Origin: Bacteroidales bacterium
GTDB lineage: Bacteria; Bacteroidota; Bacteroidia; Bacteroidales; Muribaculaceae
Length of the DNA stretch: 64,000 nt
Assembly: GCA_015061055.1 (NCBI GenBank)
Contig: SUXH01000012.1
Span: 16,432-80,431 of the forward strand
Direction: 5' to 3'
The position numbers were made by a program, and so were the translations under genes. Positions within the stretch are counted from its first letter, which is position 1. The number at the start of each line of letters is the position of its first letter. Under the pieces are notes generated by a model. The model saw only the letters and a program-made list of their open reading frames with translations. It did not search any database and was not told the origin of the DNA. Of this stretch, positions 9,042 through 17,476 are shown one piece after another.

Positions 9042-11174
9042 ATGATAAATAAATACCTGATTTTGATTATGGGAAAACGTGTAGTTAAAGTATTTATAGC
9101 ATCTTCCAAAGAACTTACTCCCGAAAGAGAAAAGTTTGACACACTATTTAATAACTTAAACTCTATTTTTTCAATACGGGGCATAAGGTTAGAACCAGTA
9201 AAATGGGAGTTTTTAGACTCCTCAATGGGACCTTTACATAAGCAGGAAGAATATAATCGCAAGATTAAAGATTGCGACATCTGCGTGGTGATGTTTTGGC
9301 AAAGGTTTGGATCTTATACCGAGACGGAATTAAATGTTGCTAATATAGAATTATTGGCTGGGCGTAAACCAACTAAAATATTTGTATTCTTCAAGGAACC
9401 GGGTGATTATTGTAATGATCTACAAGAATTTAAACTAAGTTTTGAAACTAAATATGGTCATTTCTATAATATATTTGATTGTCCCGATAAGCTACAACTT
9501 GATTTTGTGTTACAATTGGAACGATATCTTCATAGTAACCTCATCAAGGTTGAAAATTCTCAAGTTAAGATGGACGAGGTAGTTGTTGCTCATCTTGACA
9601 ATATCGGTTTTGCTGCCGGAAATGATAAATACAAGTCGTTGAGAGAACGATTGATTAAACTCAAGCAAGAGATTTCTTCATTGGACACTATATGTAAAAA
9701 TACACCTAATGAAACCATCGAAAACATATTGAATGAGAAGAAATCGGAGCAACATAAATTGGAAGAGGAACTTAGTGAATATGAGAATTTATTATTGGGC
9801 TCAGCTATTAGAGTAGCTCAATTTGCCGGCGAACGTATTTCGGATAGAATGAAACGAGCTATTACTCTATTTGAACAAGGAAAGGTAAGTGAAGCTAATA
9901 CTGTACTTGACGAAGCAGAACGTGATGCTGATGAAATTTTGCGTAGTGTGCGAGAGGTTAAGACTTTAGGCAGACAATCAGTAGATGAATTATTATTTAA
10001 GGCCTCGGTTATGCTTGCCGATGAAAACTTCTCTATAGAAGAGCGTATAGCCAAAACTGACGAAATATATACTAAAGCCAATCAACTTGCCCAAGAATGC
10101 GACTATGAAGAAAATAAGTATGCTAAATTACTTTTTATTTATGGCGACTTTCTTATGAAATTTGCTAAATATGATAAAGCAGAACAAGTGTACCTGAATT
10201 TAATACCCATTTGTGAAAGACTTTATGGCATAGAGCATCCCAACACTGCTTCGTCCTACAACAACATAGGTAATGTTTATTCCGATAAAGGCGATTATGA
10301 TAGTGCGTTGGACTTTTACAATAAAGCGTTACAAATTCGTAAAAAAGTATTGGGATTAGAGCATCTCGACACTGCTATGTCCTACAACAACATCGGTAGT
10401 GTTTATTCCGATAAAGGCGATTATGATAGTGCGTTGGACTTTTACAATAAAGCGTTACAGATTTATGAAAAAGTATTGGGATTAGAGCATCCCAACACTG
10501 CTTCGTCCTACAACAACATAGGTAATGTTTATTCCGATAAAGGCGATTATGATAGTGCGTTGGACTTTCACAATAAAGCGTTGCAGATTTATGAAAAAGT
10601 ATTGGGATTAGAGCATCCCGACACTGCTACGTCCTACAACAACATCGGTAATGTTTATTCCGATAAAGGCGATTATGATAGTGCGTTTGACTTTCACAAT
10701 AAAGCGTTGCAGATTCGTAAAAAAGTATTGGGATTAGAGCATCCCGACACTGCTACGTCCTACAACAACATCGGTAATGTTTATTCCGATAAAGGCGATT
10801 ATGATAGTGCGTTGGACTTTTACAATAAAGCGTTGCAGATTCGCAAAAAGGTATTGAGATTAGAGCATCCCGACACTGCTATGTCCTACAACAACATAGG
10901 TTATGTTTATCACGATAAAGGCGATTATGATAGTGCGTTGGACTTTTACAATAAAGCGTTGCAGATTCGCAAAAAGGTATTGGGATTAGAGCATCCCGAC
11001 ACTGCTTCGTCCTACTACAACATAGGTCTTGCTTATTACTCTAAAGATAATTATGATAGTGCGTTAGACCATTTTACCAAAGCGTTGCAGATTCGTGAAA
11101 AAATATACGATGAGACACATCCCATTGTATTGAATTGTAAAAAAATAATAGACTCTATAAAACAAGAGACTTGA
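9042..11174 (+). CDS. DUF4062/TIR-like domain protein with coiled coil and seven kinesin-light-chain-type TPRs
   Basis: A 710-residue, apparently cytoplasmic protein. Residues about 14-160 form a DUF4062-like alpha/beta domain, beginning VKVFIASSKELTPERE and continuing with a CDICVVMFWQRFG strand; such domains share the TIR/flavodoxin-like layout and often lead NLR-like or defence-associated proteins. Residues about 180-290 are coiled coil (many Lys, Glu, Leu), followed by helical repeats to about 390. Seven 42-residue TPRs of the TPR_12 type (about 397-690) follow, each built on SYNNIGNVYSDKGDYDSA. There is no NACHT or AAA ATPase module between the two ends. A second in-frame ATG at 9069 is a possible start. 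It stands alone with its own promoter and terminator; a sensor or scaffold role is inference. Confidence 0.8.
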   Translation: MINKYLILIMGKRVVKVFIASSKELTPEREKFDTLFNNLNSIFSIRGIRLEPVKWEFLDSSMGPLHKQEEYNRKIKDCDICVVMFWQRFGSYTETELNVANIELLAGRKPTKIFVFFKEPGDYCNDLQEFKLSFETKYGHFYNIFDCPDKLQLDFVLQLERYLHSNLIKVENSQVKMDEVVVAHLDNIGFAAGNDKYKSLRERLIKLKQEISSLDTICKNTPNETIENILNEKKSEQHKLEEELSEYENLLLGSAIRVAQFAGERISDRMKRAITLFEQGKVSEANTVLDEAERDADEILRSVREVKTLGRQSVDELLFKASVMLADENFSIEERIAKTDEIYTKANQLAQECDYEENKYAKLLFIYGDFLMKFAKYDKAEQVYLNLIPICERLYGIEHPNTASSYNNIGNVYSDKGDYDSALDFYNKALQIRKKVLGLEHLDTAMSYNNIGSVYSDKGDYDSALDFYNKALQIYEKVLGLEHPNTASSYNNIGNVYSDKGDYDSALDFHNKALQIYEKVLGLEHPDTATSYNNIGNVYSDKGDYDSAFDFHNKALQIRKKVLGLEHPDTATSYNNIGNVYSDKGDYDSALDFYNKALQIRKKVLRLEHPDTAMSYNNIGYVYHDKGDYDSALDFYNKALQIRKKVLGLEHPDTASSYYNIGLAYYSKDNYDSALDHFTKALQIREKIYDETHPIVLNCKKIIDSIKQET
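10231..11112 (+). repeat. Seven in-frame 126-base tandem repeats encoding the TPRs
   Basis: Starting at TAGAGCATC near 10231, the unit recurs at 10357, 10483, 10609, 10735, 10861 and 10987. The middle five units are almost identical at DNA level, including silent positions; the first and last diverge. That points to recent expansion or homogenisation by recombination, and the copy number could vary between strains without shifting the frame. Confidence 0.9.
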
Positions 11175-11255
11175 ATCCCCGATTTTACTAAATTGAAATT
11201 AGTTTATCTCTAATTATTGGTGTCTGATAAAAATCGGTAAAGCATAGAAATAGAG

Positions 11256-11284
11256 TCTCAATCGCTGAATTAAAGTGGTTGAGA
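11256..11284 (+). terminator. Intrinsic terminator after the DUF4062-TPR gene
   Basis: An 11-bp stem (11256-11266 with 11274-11284, two G-U pairs) has a 7-base loop and is followed by TTTCTTTTTT. It lies about 80 bases after the stop codon. Confidence 0.75.
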
Positions 11285-11704
11285 TTTCTTTTTTCGTTTT
11301 CCAAGCCCCTATAATCAAAAAAGTGTTAGTTGTGGAGGTGGATTTTCTTCTAAAATCTTCTTCTTTTCCCAATCTCGTTCGGGAAGATTGAACAAATTGT
11401 AAAAATCGACATAATACATCAATACAATTCTTACTAATGTTGCTAATTCGGAGAAACTCCAGCTACGGGTGAGGCGTTCTTGTAGGGTTATTTAGGTGGT
11501 GTACCTAAACGGCACACTTATTTGGGGTTATGCTTACCTCCGGGAGCTAAAGCACCCGGTTACCACAGATGACGCCTTGCGGGCGTGTGCGCTTATCCGA
11601 CATCTCTACGTCGGCGTGTCGCTTTGCTTTGCGCCGGGCTGTTCTATATATCGCTTTCAGCGATGCTCTCCTCACAGGGTCGTTTTACACCTCGTTTATG
11701 TGTA
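11285..11704. other. Non-coding region with a chain of hairpins, holding a dispersed repeat
   Basis: No credible gene. The first 200 bases are AT-rich and featureless. From 11493 the base composition changes to more G+C and a series of short hairpins appears: the 94-base dispersed element, then CCGAC...GTCGG near 11597-11614 and ATCGCT-TTC-AGCGAT near 11655-11670. Short ORFs cover the element in two frames, but nothing suggests they are translated. The region ends at the stop codon of the DUF5715 gene. Confidence 0.6.
11493..11586 (+). repeat. Dispersed structured repeat, copy 1
   Basis: These 94 bases match 33296-33389 over their full length with scattered substitutions. They fold as three hairpins: TAGGT/ACCTA with a GGTGT loop; CCGGG...CCCGG with an inner GC/GC pair and a TAAA loop; and ACGCC/GGCGT. 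In the last stem one C-G pair here is a T-A pair in the other copy, a compensatory change. Confidence 0.8.
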
Positions 11705-12415
11705 TTATCGGGTGGTGATGTGGTAACAACTTTGCTTGCGCTCAAATTTTACATAGCATCGACCATCTGCTCGCATCTTATAAAGTACTTCCCCGAGAAT
11801 GTTCTTTAAATCTTCGGTACTCATAATATAAGTTGAGTCGGAATGATGAAAACGTCGCCAACTGATGTCGAATGTTGTGCCGTATAGGTGGCAAGACACT
11901 TCGGTGGCATTGCGGTTGCGTCGTCGAAGTTTGTTTATCGTATTGTCGGTGCGTAGTACACTTGTTACAATCATTCGGCATCTTTTACCTCCGCGAGCCT
12001 CTACAGTGTCGGTAAAGGCTTTGCCTATGTCTTTGAGCAGACTGGCAGCCTTAGGGATGAGATAAGGCATTGAATGTGTGAGTGAGTCAAGCACATATTC
12101 ATCGCAAGAACTTATTTCGACGATGGGTTTTGTTATGCTGAAAGCATCTTTTAACGATTCTATTGGCTTGATTCCTATTGCTTGTGCCGCTTGCAGCTGG
12201 ACGTCGTTTTTATCGTTGAATGCCATTCCGAGAGGTTTCCCGATGCCTTTAGTCTTGACGTTATACACAAAATAGCCTTCGCTATTGTTGATTCTTGTCG
12301 TTGTTCGGGTCATATTTCGGTATGTGACAGGTCCGTTTTCGCTTTGCGGAGCATCACAAGATATGAGCGACGTTATGCATATTGCAAACGCTATTATAGA
12401 ATAGAAGTTTTTCAT
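11705..12415 (-). CDS. DUF5715-family lipoprotein with an M15 peptidase-like zinc motif
   Basis: A 236-residue predicted lipoprotein (lipobox near ITSLISC). The C-terminal half has the layout of the D-Ala-D-Ala carboxypeptidase/VanY (M15) fold: a Ser-x-His-x6-Asp motif with His176 and Asp183 (CHLYGTTFDISW), then Glu225 and His232 near the end (FERKQSCYHI). These would be the zinc ligands and the catalytic base, so a periplasmic peptidoglycan-acting metallopeptidase is a reasonable inference. An upstream Arg pair region (SVLRTDNTINKL) matches the family pattern. Its start lies 20 bases after the stop of the nitroreductase gene on the same strand, so the two are probably cotranscribed. Confidence 0.8.
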   Translation of the reverse strand: MKNFYSIIAFAICITSLISCDAPQSENGPVTYRNMTRTTTRINNSEGYFVYNVKTKGIGKPLGMAFNDKNDVQLQAAQAIGIKPIESLKDAFSITKPIVEISSCDEYVLDSLTHSMPYLIPKAASLLKDIGKAFTDTVEARGGKRCRMIVTSVLRTDNTINKLRRRNRNATEVSCHLYGTTFDISWRRFHHSDSTYIMSTEDLKNILGEVLYKMRADGRCYVKFERKQSCYHITTR

Positions 12416-12434
12416 AAGAATGTTAGCTCAGTGC

Positions 12435-13037
12435 TTATTTGCCGATAGTTTGGACGAGAAGAACTTGTTCGGTTTCGCTAAGTTTAAGAGCCTTTTTAAG
12501 ACCTTCGTTGTCGAAGCTTGCTCTAACCACAGTGTTAAGACCTTCTGATGCGCACCATAGGTAGATATTGTTGCTCATAGCGCCCACAGTCATAGCGGCA
12601 AAAATATCCTTATCTTGCTTTGCCATATCGACCACAAGAGCCACATTGAGAGGAGCGGTTTTTGCGTAATCTTGCATTGCACTTACTTCGCGGTGGTCGC
12701 CACTATTCACGTGAATAAGTTTGTTATCTTTAGGCTCGTAGCGATACACAGCCTCAGGGGTGATGACGTAAGCACTCATTTCTTGGCGATTGAGTGCAGT
12801 GGCTACAGTGCGCTTCTCAGGGCGATTATATCCGCAAGCAATCCATAGCATATCGCTTAATTGCTGAGGGGCGAGTGTGGCGTCGGAAAATTCACGAGAA
12901 GAATGACGATTATTTACGGCTTCCATTAGAGGCATCCCTCCATTGCGAGTCGGCTCAGGTAGCTGAATGTCTTGAGCTGTTATATTGCACGATGTCATAA
13001 GTAAAATAGTTCCTAAAAATAATGATTTTAATTTCAT
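12435..13037 (-). CDS. SagB/ThcOx-type nitroreductase-family flavoprotein, exported
   Basis: A 200-residue nitroreductase-fold oxidoreductase, expected to bind FMN. The characteristic N-terminal Arg-Ser-Arg region is seen as NNRHSSREFSD and the C-terminal core as VGAMSNNIYLWCASEGLNTVV. The SagB-like subgroup is common in Bacteroidota as small exported proteins of unknown substrate. An N-terminal signal with lipobox-like LLMTSC suggests export or lipidation. It is first in a minus-strand pair with the DUF5715 gene, driven by the promoter at 13066-13097. Confidence 0.85.
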   Translation of the reverse strand: MKLKSLFLGTILLMTSCNITAQDIQLPEPTRNGGMPLMEAVNNRHSSREFSDATLAPQQLSDMLWIACGYNRPEKRTVATALNRQEMSAYVITPEAVYRYEPKDNKLIHVNSGDHREVSAMQDYAKTAPLNVALVVDMAKQDKDIFAAMTVGAMSNNIYLWCASEGLNTVVRASFDNEGLKKALKLSETEQVLLVQTIGK

Positions 13038-13065
13038 AGATGCGAATATTAAATAAAAGTATATT

Positions 13066-13097
13066 CAAAGGTAGTGCAAAGTGATGAAAATAACAAA
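13066..13097 (-). promoter_or_regulatory. Bacteroidota promoter for the nitroreductase gene
   Basis: On the minus strand a -33 TTTG (13094-13097) and a -7 TACCTTTG (13066-13073) are 20 bases apart, about 30 bases upstream of the ATG at 13037. Confidence 0.7.
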
Positions 13098-13192
13098 TTT
13101 AATATTAAATTTGTGGCTTAATGACAAGAATTGTTATTAGTGTGTGCTAAATATGTGATAGGGATAATTGAAAATAAATTTAAAACAACGAT

Positions 13193-16100
13193 ATGAAAAA
13201 AACAGTATTAAGTATTATTTTGGCATCTGCTTTTGCTACGGCGGGAGCTGTAACTCCTTTGTGGTTGCGTGATGTACGCATTTCACCAAGTGGAGAAGAA
13301 ATTGTGTTTTGCTACAAGGGTGATATTTATAAAGTGGCATCGACCGGAGGCTCGGCAGTGCAACTTACCACTCAATCGGCTTACGATTGTTCGCCGGTGT
13401 GGAGTCCTGATGGCAAGAAGATTGCGTTTGCAAGCGATCGCAATGGAAATATGGATGTGTATGTGATGAGTGCCAATGGAGGTGCTGCAAAGCGCCTTAC
13501 ATCAAACTCGGCAGGTGAAACACCAACAGCATTTACACCGGATGGTAAACAAGTGCTATTTAATGCATCTATCCAAGATCCTGCGACAAGTGCAATGTTC
13601 CCAACAAATGCAATGACAGAACTATATACTGTGAGCGTAGACGGTGGTAGCACAACACAAGTGCTTGGTACTCCTGCCGAAATGGTGAATTACGATAAGA
13701 ATGGTAAATTCTTCTTGTATCAAGATAGAAAAGGTTTTGAAGATGAATGGCGCAAGCATCACACATCGTCGATTACTCGTGACGTGTGGCGATATGATGT
13801 GGCTACAGGCAAGCACACCAATCTAACTGATGTTGAGGGTGAAGATCGCAATCCGGTGTTGGCTGTCGACGGAAATACTGTGTATTTCTTGAGTGAGCGT
13901 AAGGGAGGTTCATTCAATGTGTACAGCTTCCCTCTTAATAACCCTTCTCAAGTGAAGGCTGTAACTGCGTTTAAAACTCACCCGGTGCGCTTTTTGTCGG
14001 CAAGCAATAACGACAAACTTTGCTATGCTTACGACGGAGAAATCTATACACAAACTGTGGGTAAGAATCCTGTGAAGGTGAAAATAGACATTGTGCGCGA
14101 CGATGAAAATAAGCCAATGATTACAAAGTCGTCAAGTGGAGCATACGGTTCGGAGGTTTCGCCTGATGGTAAGCAAGTAGCATTTGCTGTTCGTGGAGAA
14201 GTATTTGTAACTTCGGTGGAATACAACACTACAAAGCGCATCACAAACACAGCAGCAGCTGAAAATGGTATCACTTGGCATCCTGAAAATCGTAAAATTG
14301 CATACGCAAGCGAACGAGGTGGTAATTGGCAATTATATACAGCCGAAATAGAACGCAAGGAAGACTTGAACTTCCCTAATGCAACATCTATCAAGGAAGA
14401 AATTCTATTGCCTAATGACAAGGTGGAACGCACTTACCCTTCATATTCACCCGATGGCAAGGAAATAGCATTTATTGAAGATCGTAACAAACTTATGGTT
14501 TACAACTTTGAGAGTAAGAAGTTGCGTCAAGTAACCGATGGAACTTATTGGTATCGCACTGACGGTGGTTTCCACTACACTTGGAGTCCCGATGGAAAGT
14601 GGTTTGCTCTTGAAATTATCGGTAATGGACACGACCCATATAGCGACGTAGCTATTGTGAGCGCGCAAGGTGGGGAAGTGACAAATATCACAGGTAGCGG
14701 ATATTTCAGTGTAAGTCCACGTTGGACAGCCGACGGTAATGCAATCATATTTGCTACCGATCGCTATGGTATGCGCAGCCATGCTTCTTGGGGTTCGCTT
14801 ATGGACGTGATGATGGTGTTCTTGAATCAAGATGCTTATGATAAGTATAAATTGAGCAAGGAAGATTATGAACTACGTAAGGAACTTGAAAAGCAACAAA
14901 AGAAAGACAAGGAAGAAGCCGAAAAGAAAGCTAAAAAGGATGATAAGAAGGCTAAAAAAGATGAAAAGAAAGACGGCGACAAGAAGGACGACAAAAAGAA
15001 AGATGATGATAAGAAAAAAGATATTGTTGTTGAACTTGACGGAATATGCGATCGCATTGTGCGCCTAACTCGTAATTCTTCTGATATCCATGATGCTATT
15101 GTAGACGGTGAAGGTGAAAATCTATACTATACACGTTCGGGCGATAAGGGTGTTGAACTTATGAAGATAGATCTTCGCAAGCGTGAAGAAAGCAAGGTTG
15201 GAGCTACTCAAGCTGTATCTTTCGGTGCAAGCAAGGACGGAAAGACATTGTTCCTTCTTGGTCGTGGAATGAGCAAACTTGGTGCAGGTGGCAAGATGAC
15301 ACCTATCACTTACACTGCTGAAATCAAGATGGATTTGGCTGAAGAAAGAGCATATATGTTTGACCACGTGTGGAAGCAAGAAAAGAAACGTTTCTATCAA
15401 GAAAATATGCACGGCGTGAATTGGGACTTGATGTACAAGGCTTATTCTAAGTTCTTACCTCACATCAATAATAACTATGATTATGCCGAAATGTTGAGCG
15501 AACTTCTTGGCGAACTTAATGTGTCGCACACAGGTGCAAGCTATCGTGCCGGCGGTGGTGGCTTAACAACTGCCGATTTCGGTCTGCTTTACGATTGGAA
15601 TCATAAGGGTAAAGGCTTGAAAGTGGCAGAAATAGTGGAAAAAGGTCCTTTCAACCATAAGAATACTAAGCTTGTAGCAGGTTGTGTGATCGAAAAGATT
15701 AATGGCACTGAAATAGATGAAAACACTGATTTGGCATCAGTGCTTAATGGTCTTGCTAATAAGAAAACACTTGTTTCAATTTATAATCCTGCTGATAATT
15801 CTCGTTGGGACGAAGTGGTACTACCTATCACTAAGGGTATGATGAATGGTTTGCTTTATAACCGTTGGGTGAAGCAACGTGAAGCCGATGTGGAACGTTG
15901 GTCGAATGGACGTCTTGGATATGTTCATATTCAATCAATGAATGACGGCTCTTTCCGCACAATCTATTCAGATATCCTTGGTAAGTACAACAAGAAAGAA
16001 GGTATTGTGATCGATACTCGTTTTAATGGTGGTGGTCGCTTGCACGAAGATGTTGAAATCTTATTTAGTGGTAAGAAGTATTTCACACAAGTAGTGCGTG

Positions 16101-16465
16101 GTCGTGAAGCGTGCGATATGCCAAGCCGTCGTTGGAATAAACCAAGTATTATGGTACAATGTGAAGCAAACTATAGCAATGCTCATGGAACTCCATACGT
16201 GTATAAGTTTGGCAAACTTGGTAAACTTGTAGGTATGCCAGTGCCAGGAACAATGACAAGTGTATCTTGGGAAACACTACAAGATCCAACACTTGTGTTC
16301 GGTATTCCAGTAGTGGGCTATCGTGTAGAAGACGGAAGCTATCTTGAAAATAAGCAACTTGAACCAGACGTGAAAGTTGCAAATTCTCCTGAAACAATCG
16401 TGAAGGGCGAAGATACTCAACTACGCGTAGCAGTAGAAGAACTCCTCAAAGACTTGGATAAGTAA
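13193..16465 (+). CDS. Tricorn-like S41 protease with PD40 propeller and PDZ domain, exported
   Basis: A 1090-residue protein with a signal peptide (MKKTVLSIILASAFATAGA). Residues about 25-550 are WD40-like PD40 beta-propeller blades (repeated WSPDGKKIAFASDR-type motifs). About 562-612 is a Lys/Asp-rich low-complexity insert. A helical core, a PDZ domain (about 796-880) and the S41 domain follow. The tricorn catalytic set is recognisable: Ser778-His779 in LNVSHTGAS, the nucleophile Ser995 in ANYSNAHGT, and a Glu in ENKQLEPDV near the C-terminus. It probably degrades peptides in the periplasm. It is transcribed alone and followed by a strong terminator. The charged insert is longer than in archaeal tricorn. 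Confidence 0.9.
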   Translation: MKKTVLSIILASAFATAGAVTPLWLRDVRISPSGEEIVFCYKGDIYKVASTGGSAVQLTTQSAYDCSPVWSPDGKKIAFASDRNGNMDVYVMSANGGAAKRLTSNSAGETPTAFTPDGKQVLFNASIQDPATSAMFPTNAMTELYTVSVDGGSTTQVLGTPAEMVNYDKNGKFFLYQDRKGFEDEWRKHHTSSITRDVWRYDVATGKHTNLTDVEGEDRNPVLAVDGNTVYFLSERKGGSFNVYSFPLNNPSQVKAVTAFKTHPVRFLSASNNDKLCYAYDGEIYTQTVGKNPVKVKIDIVRDDENKPMITKSSSGAYGSEVSPDGKQVAFAVRGEVFVTSVEYNTTKRITNTAAAENGITWHPENRKIAYASERGGNWQLYTAEIERKEDLNFPNATSIKEEILLPNDKVERTYPSYSPDGKEIAFIEDRNKLMVYNFESKKLRQVTDGTYWYRTDGGFHYTWSPDGKWFALEIIGNGHDPYSDVAIVSAQGGEVTNITGSGYFSVSPRWTADGNAIIFATDRYGMRSHASWGSLMDVMMVFLNQDAYDKYKLSKEDYELRKELEKQQKKDKEEAEKKAKKDDKKAKKDEKKDGDKKDDKKKDDDKKKDIVVELDGICDRIVRLTRNSSDIHDAIVDGEGENLYYTRSGDKGVELMKIDLRKREESKVGATQAVSFGASKDGKTLFLLGRGMSKLGAGGKMTPITYTAEIKMDLAEERAYMFDHVWKQEKKRFYQENMHGVNWDLMYKAYSKFLPHINNNYDYAEMLSELLGELNVSHTGASYRAGGGGLTTADFGLLYDWNHKGKGLKVAEIVEKGPFNHKNTKLVAGCVIEKINGTEIDENTDLASVLNGLANKKTLVSIYNPADNSRWDEVVLPITKGMMNGLLYNRWVKQREADVERWSNGRLGYVHIQSMNDGSFRTIYSDILGKYNKKEGIVIDTRFNGGGRLHEDVEILFSGKKYFTQVVRGREACDMPSRRWNKPSIMVQCEANYSNAHGTPYVYKFGKLGKLVGMPVPGTMTSVSWETLQDPTLVFGIPVVGYRVEDGSYLENKQLEPDVKVANSPETIVKGEDTQLRVAVEELLKDLDK

Positions 16466-16480
16466 AACTAGTTTTGAAAT

Positions 16481-16522
16481 AAAAATCTCCACACATGCTT
16501 TAGGCCTTGTGTGGAGATTTTT
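16481..16522 (+). terminator. Intrinsic terminator after the tricorn-like protease
   Basis: A 14-bp perfect stem (16481-16494 with 16509-16522) whose 3' arm ends in a T-run. The A-run on the other side could also stop minus-strand transcription after the NERD gene, which ends at 16575. Confidence 0.85.
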
Positions 16523-16574
16523 GTTTCGTTAGCTGATTTATTGTTTGGGTATTTTCAGACTTATGTGAAATAAG

Positions 16575-17369
16575 TTATTTATTGTGTGTAAATTTACATT
16601 TAGGATAGTTTGAACAGCCTAAGAAACTTCCAAATCTGCCATTTCGTTCAATTAGAGTGCCTCCACATTTAGGACATTGATTGTTGGCTATTGCTAGATG
16701 CGTTCTCTTTATGTTAGTCTGTATGTTTTGTATATGTTTACTTCTACTATCTTCTGATGTGATATTACTAGATGTAAGTCTTTCTACAATTTTCTGAATA
16801 TCTACGTCTAGAATCGTTAAAACGTCAAATTCTTTAATTGTTGAGCGTAAATGATTCCAATTGATTACAATATGGTTTGGAGTAGTTATGTTTAATTCTG
16901 CTCGATTGGAGAATACTACCATTGGAATGATTTTAAAATCTCCAATATCAGCTAATATAGCTTTAACGGCATTAGAATGAGCTCTATTTTGATGAATTGG
17001 ATTTTTGAAGTTATATTGTTCGCTTGACCATCCCCAAAAAGTTTTTTTCCCAAGTAAACTTTGTTTCCAATTTTCAGATTTTTCGTGCCCGAAAATCCAA
17101 CCCTTATAATTCTTTGTTTCGATTATGAAAATACCATAAGGAGATACTACAATATGGTCGATTTGCGATGTTCCATAGGTTGTTGGGAGTAGGATATCAT
17201 TGAGTGTAATATATTCTTTAGGTAGCCAATTCAATTTATGAGCCACACGCTTTTCTCCGTATTTGCCAATATAGGTCGGAGATGACATCTTAATACCCCA
17301 TATAATGAGGGTAATAAAACCACAAATAGATATGATAAATATAAAAATATGCATAAAAATTTGGTACAA
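16575..17369 (-). CDS. NERD-domain protein with N-terminal membrane helix and C-terminal topoisomerase-type zinc finger
   Basis: A 264-residue protein. Residues about 5-27 are one hydrophobic membrane helix. About 35-150 is a NERD (nuclease-related) domain, with the PD-(D/E)xK-like pattern visible as an Asp in TSQIDHIVVSPYG and ETKNYKG downstream. About 228-260 is a C4 zinc finger of the topoisomerase I type: CPKCGG...GSFLGCSNYPKCKF. NERD proteins are suspected to process or bind DNA; the partner is unknown. It stands alone on the minus strand between two plus-strand genes. Confidence 0.85.
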   Translation of the reverse strand: MYQIFMHIFIFIISICGFITLIIWGIKMSSPTYIGKYGEKRVAHKLNWLPKEYITLNDILLPTTYGTSQIDHIVVSPYGIFIIETKNYKGWIFGHEKSENWKQSLLGKKTFWGWSSEQYNFKNPIHQNRAHSNAVKAILADIGDFKIIPMVVFSNRAELNITTPNHIVINWNHLRSTIKEFDVLTILDVDIQKIVERLTSSNITSEDSRSKHIQNIQTNIKRTHLAIANNQCPKCGGTLIERNGRFGSFLGCSNYPKCKFTHNK

Positions 17370-17476
17370 ATATAGATATTAATTTTTAATATAATTGCTG
17401 ATTGGGATAATTATCTTGTATGAATAATATTTCAAGGGGATTTTCGTTATTTATATAATATAAATAAGGATTTGGA

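Noticed and set aside
11496..11809. Short plus-strand ORFs in the first structured element
   Set aside because: They overlap in two frames, run into the DUF5715 gene on the other strand, and follow a hairpin chain; the base changes between the two element copies fit RNA structure better than protein.
14866..15068. ORFs on both strands over the Lys/Asp-rich part of the protease
   Set aside because: They are Ser/Phe- or Lys/Arg-only shadows of the low-complexity GAK/GAT codon run.
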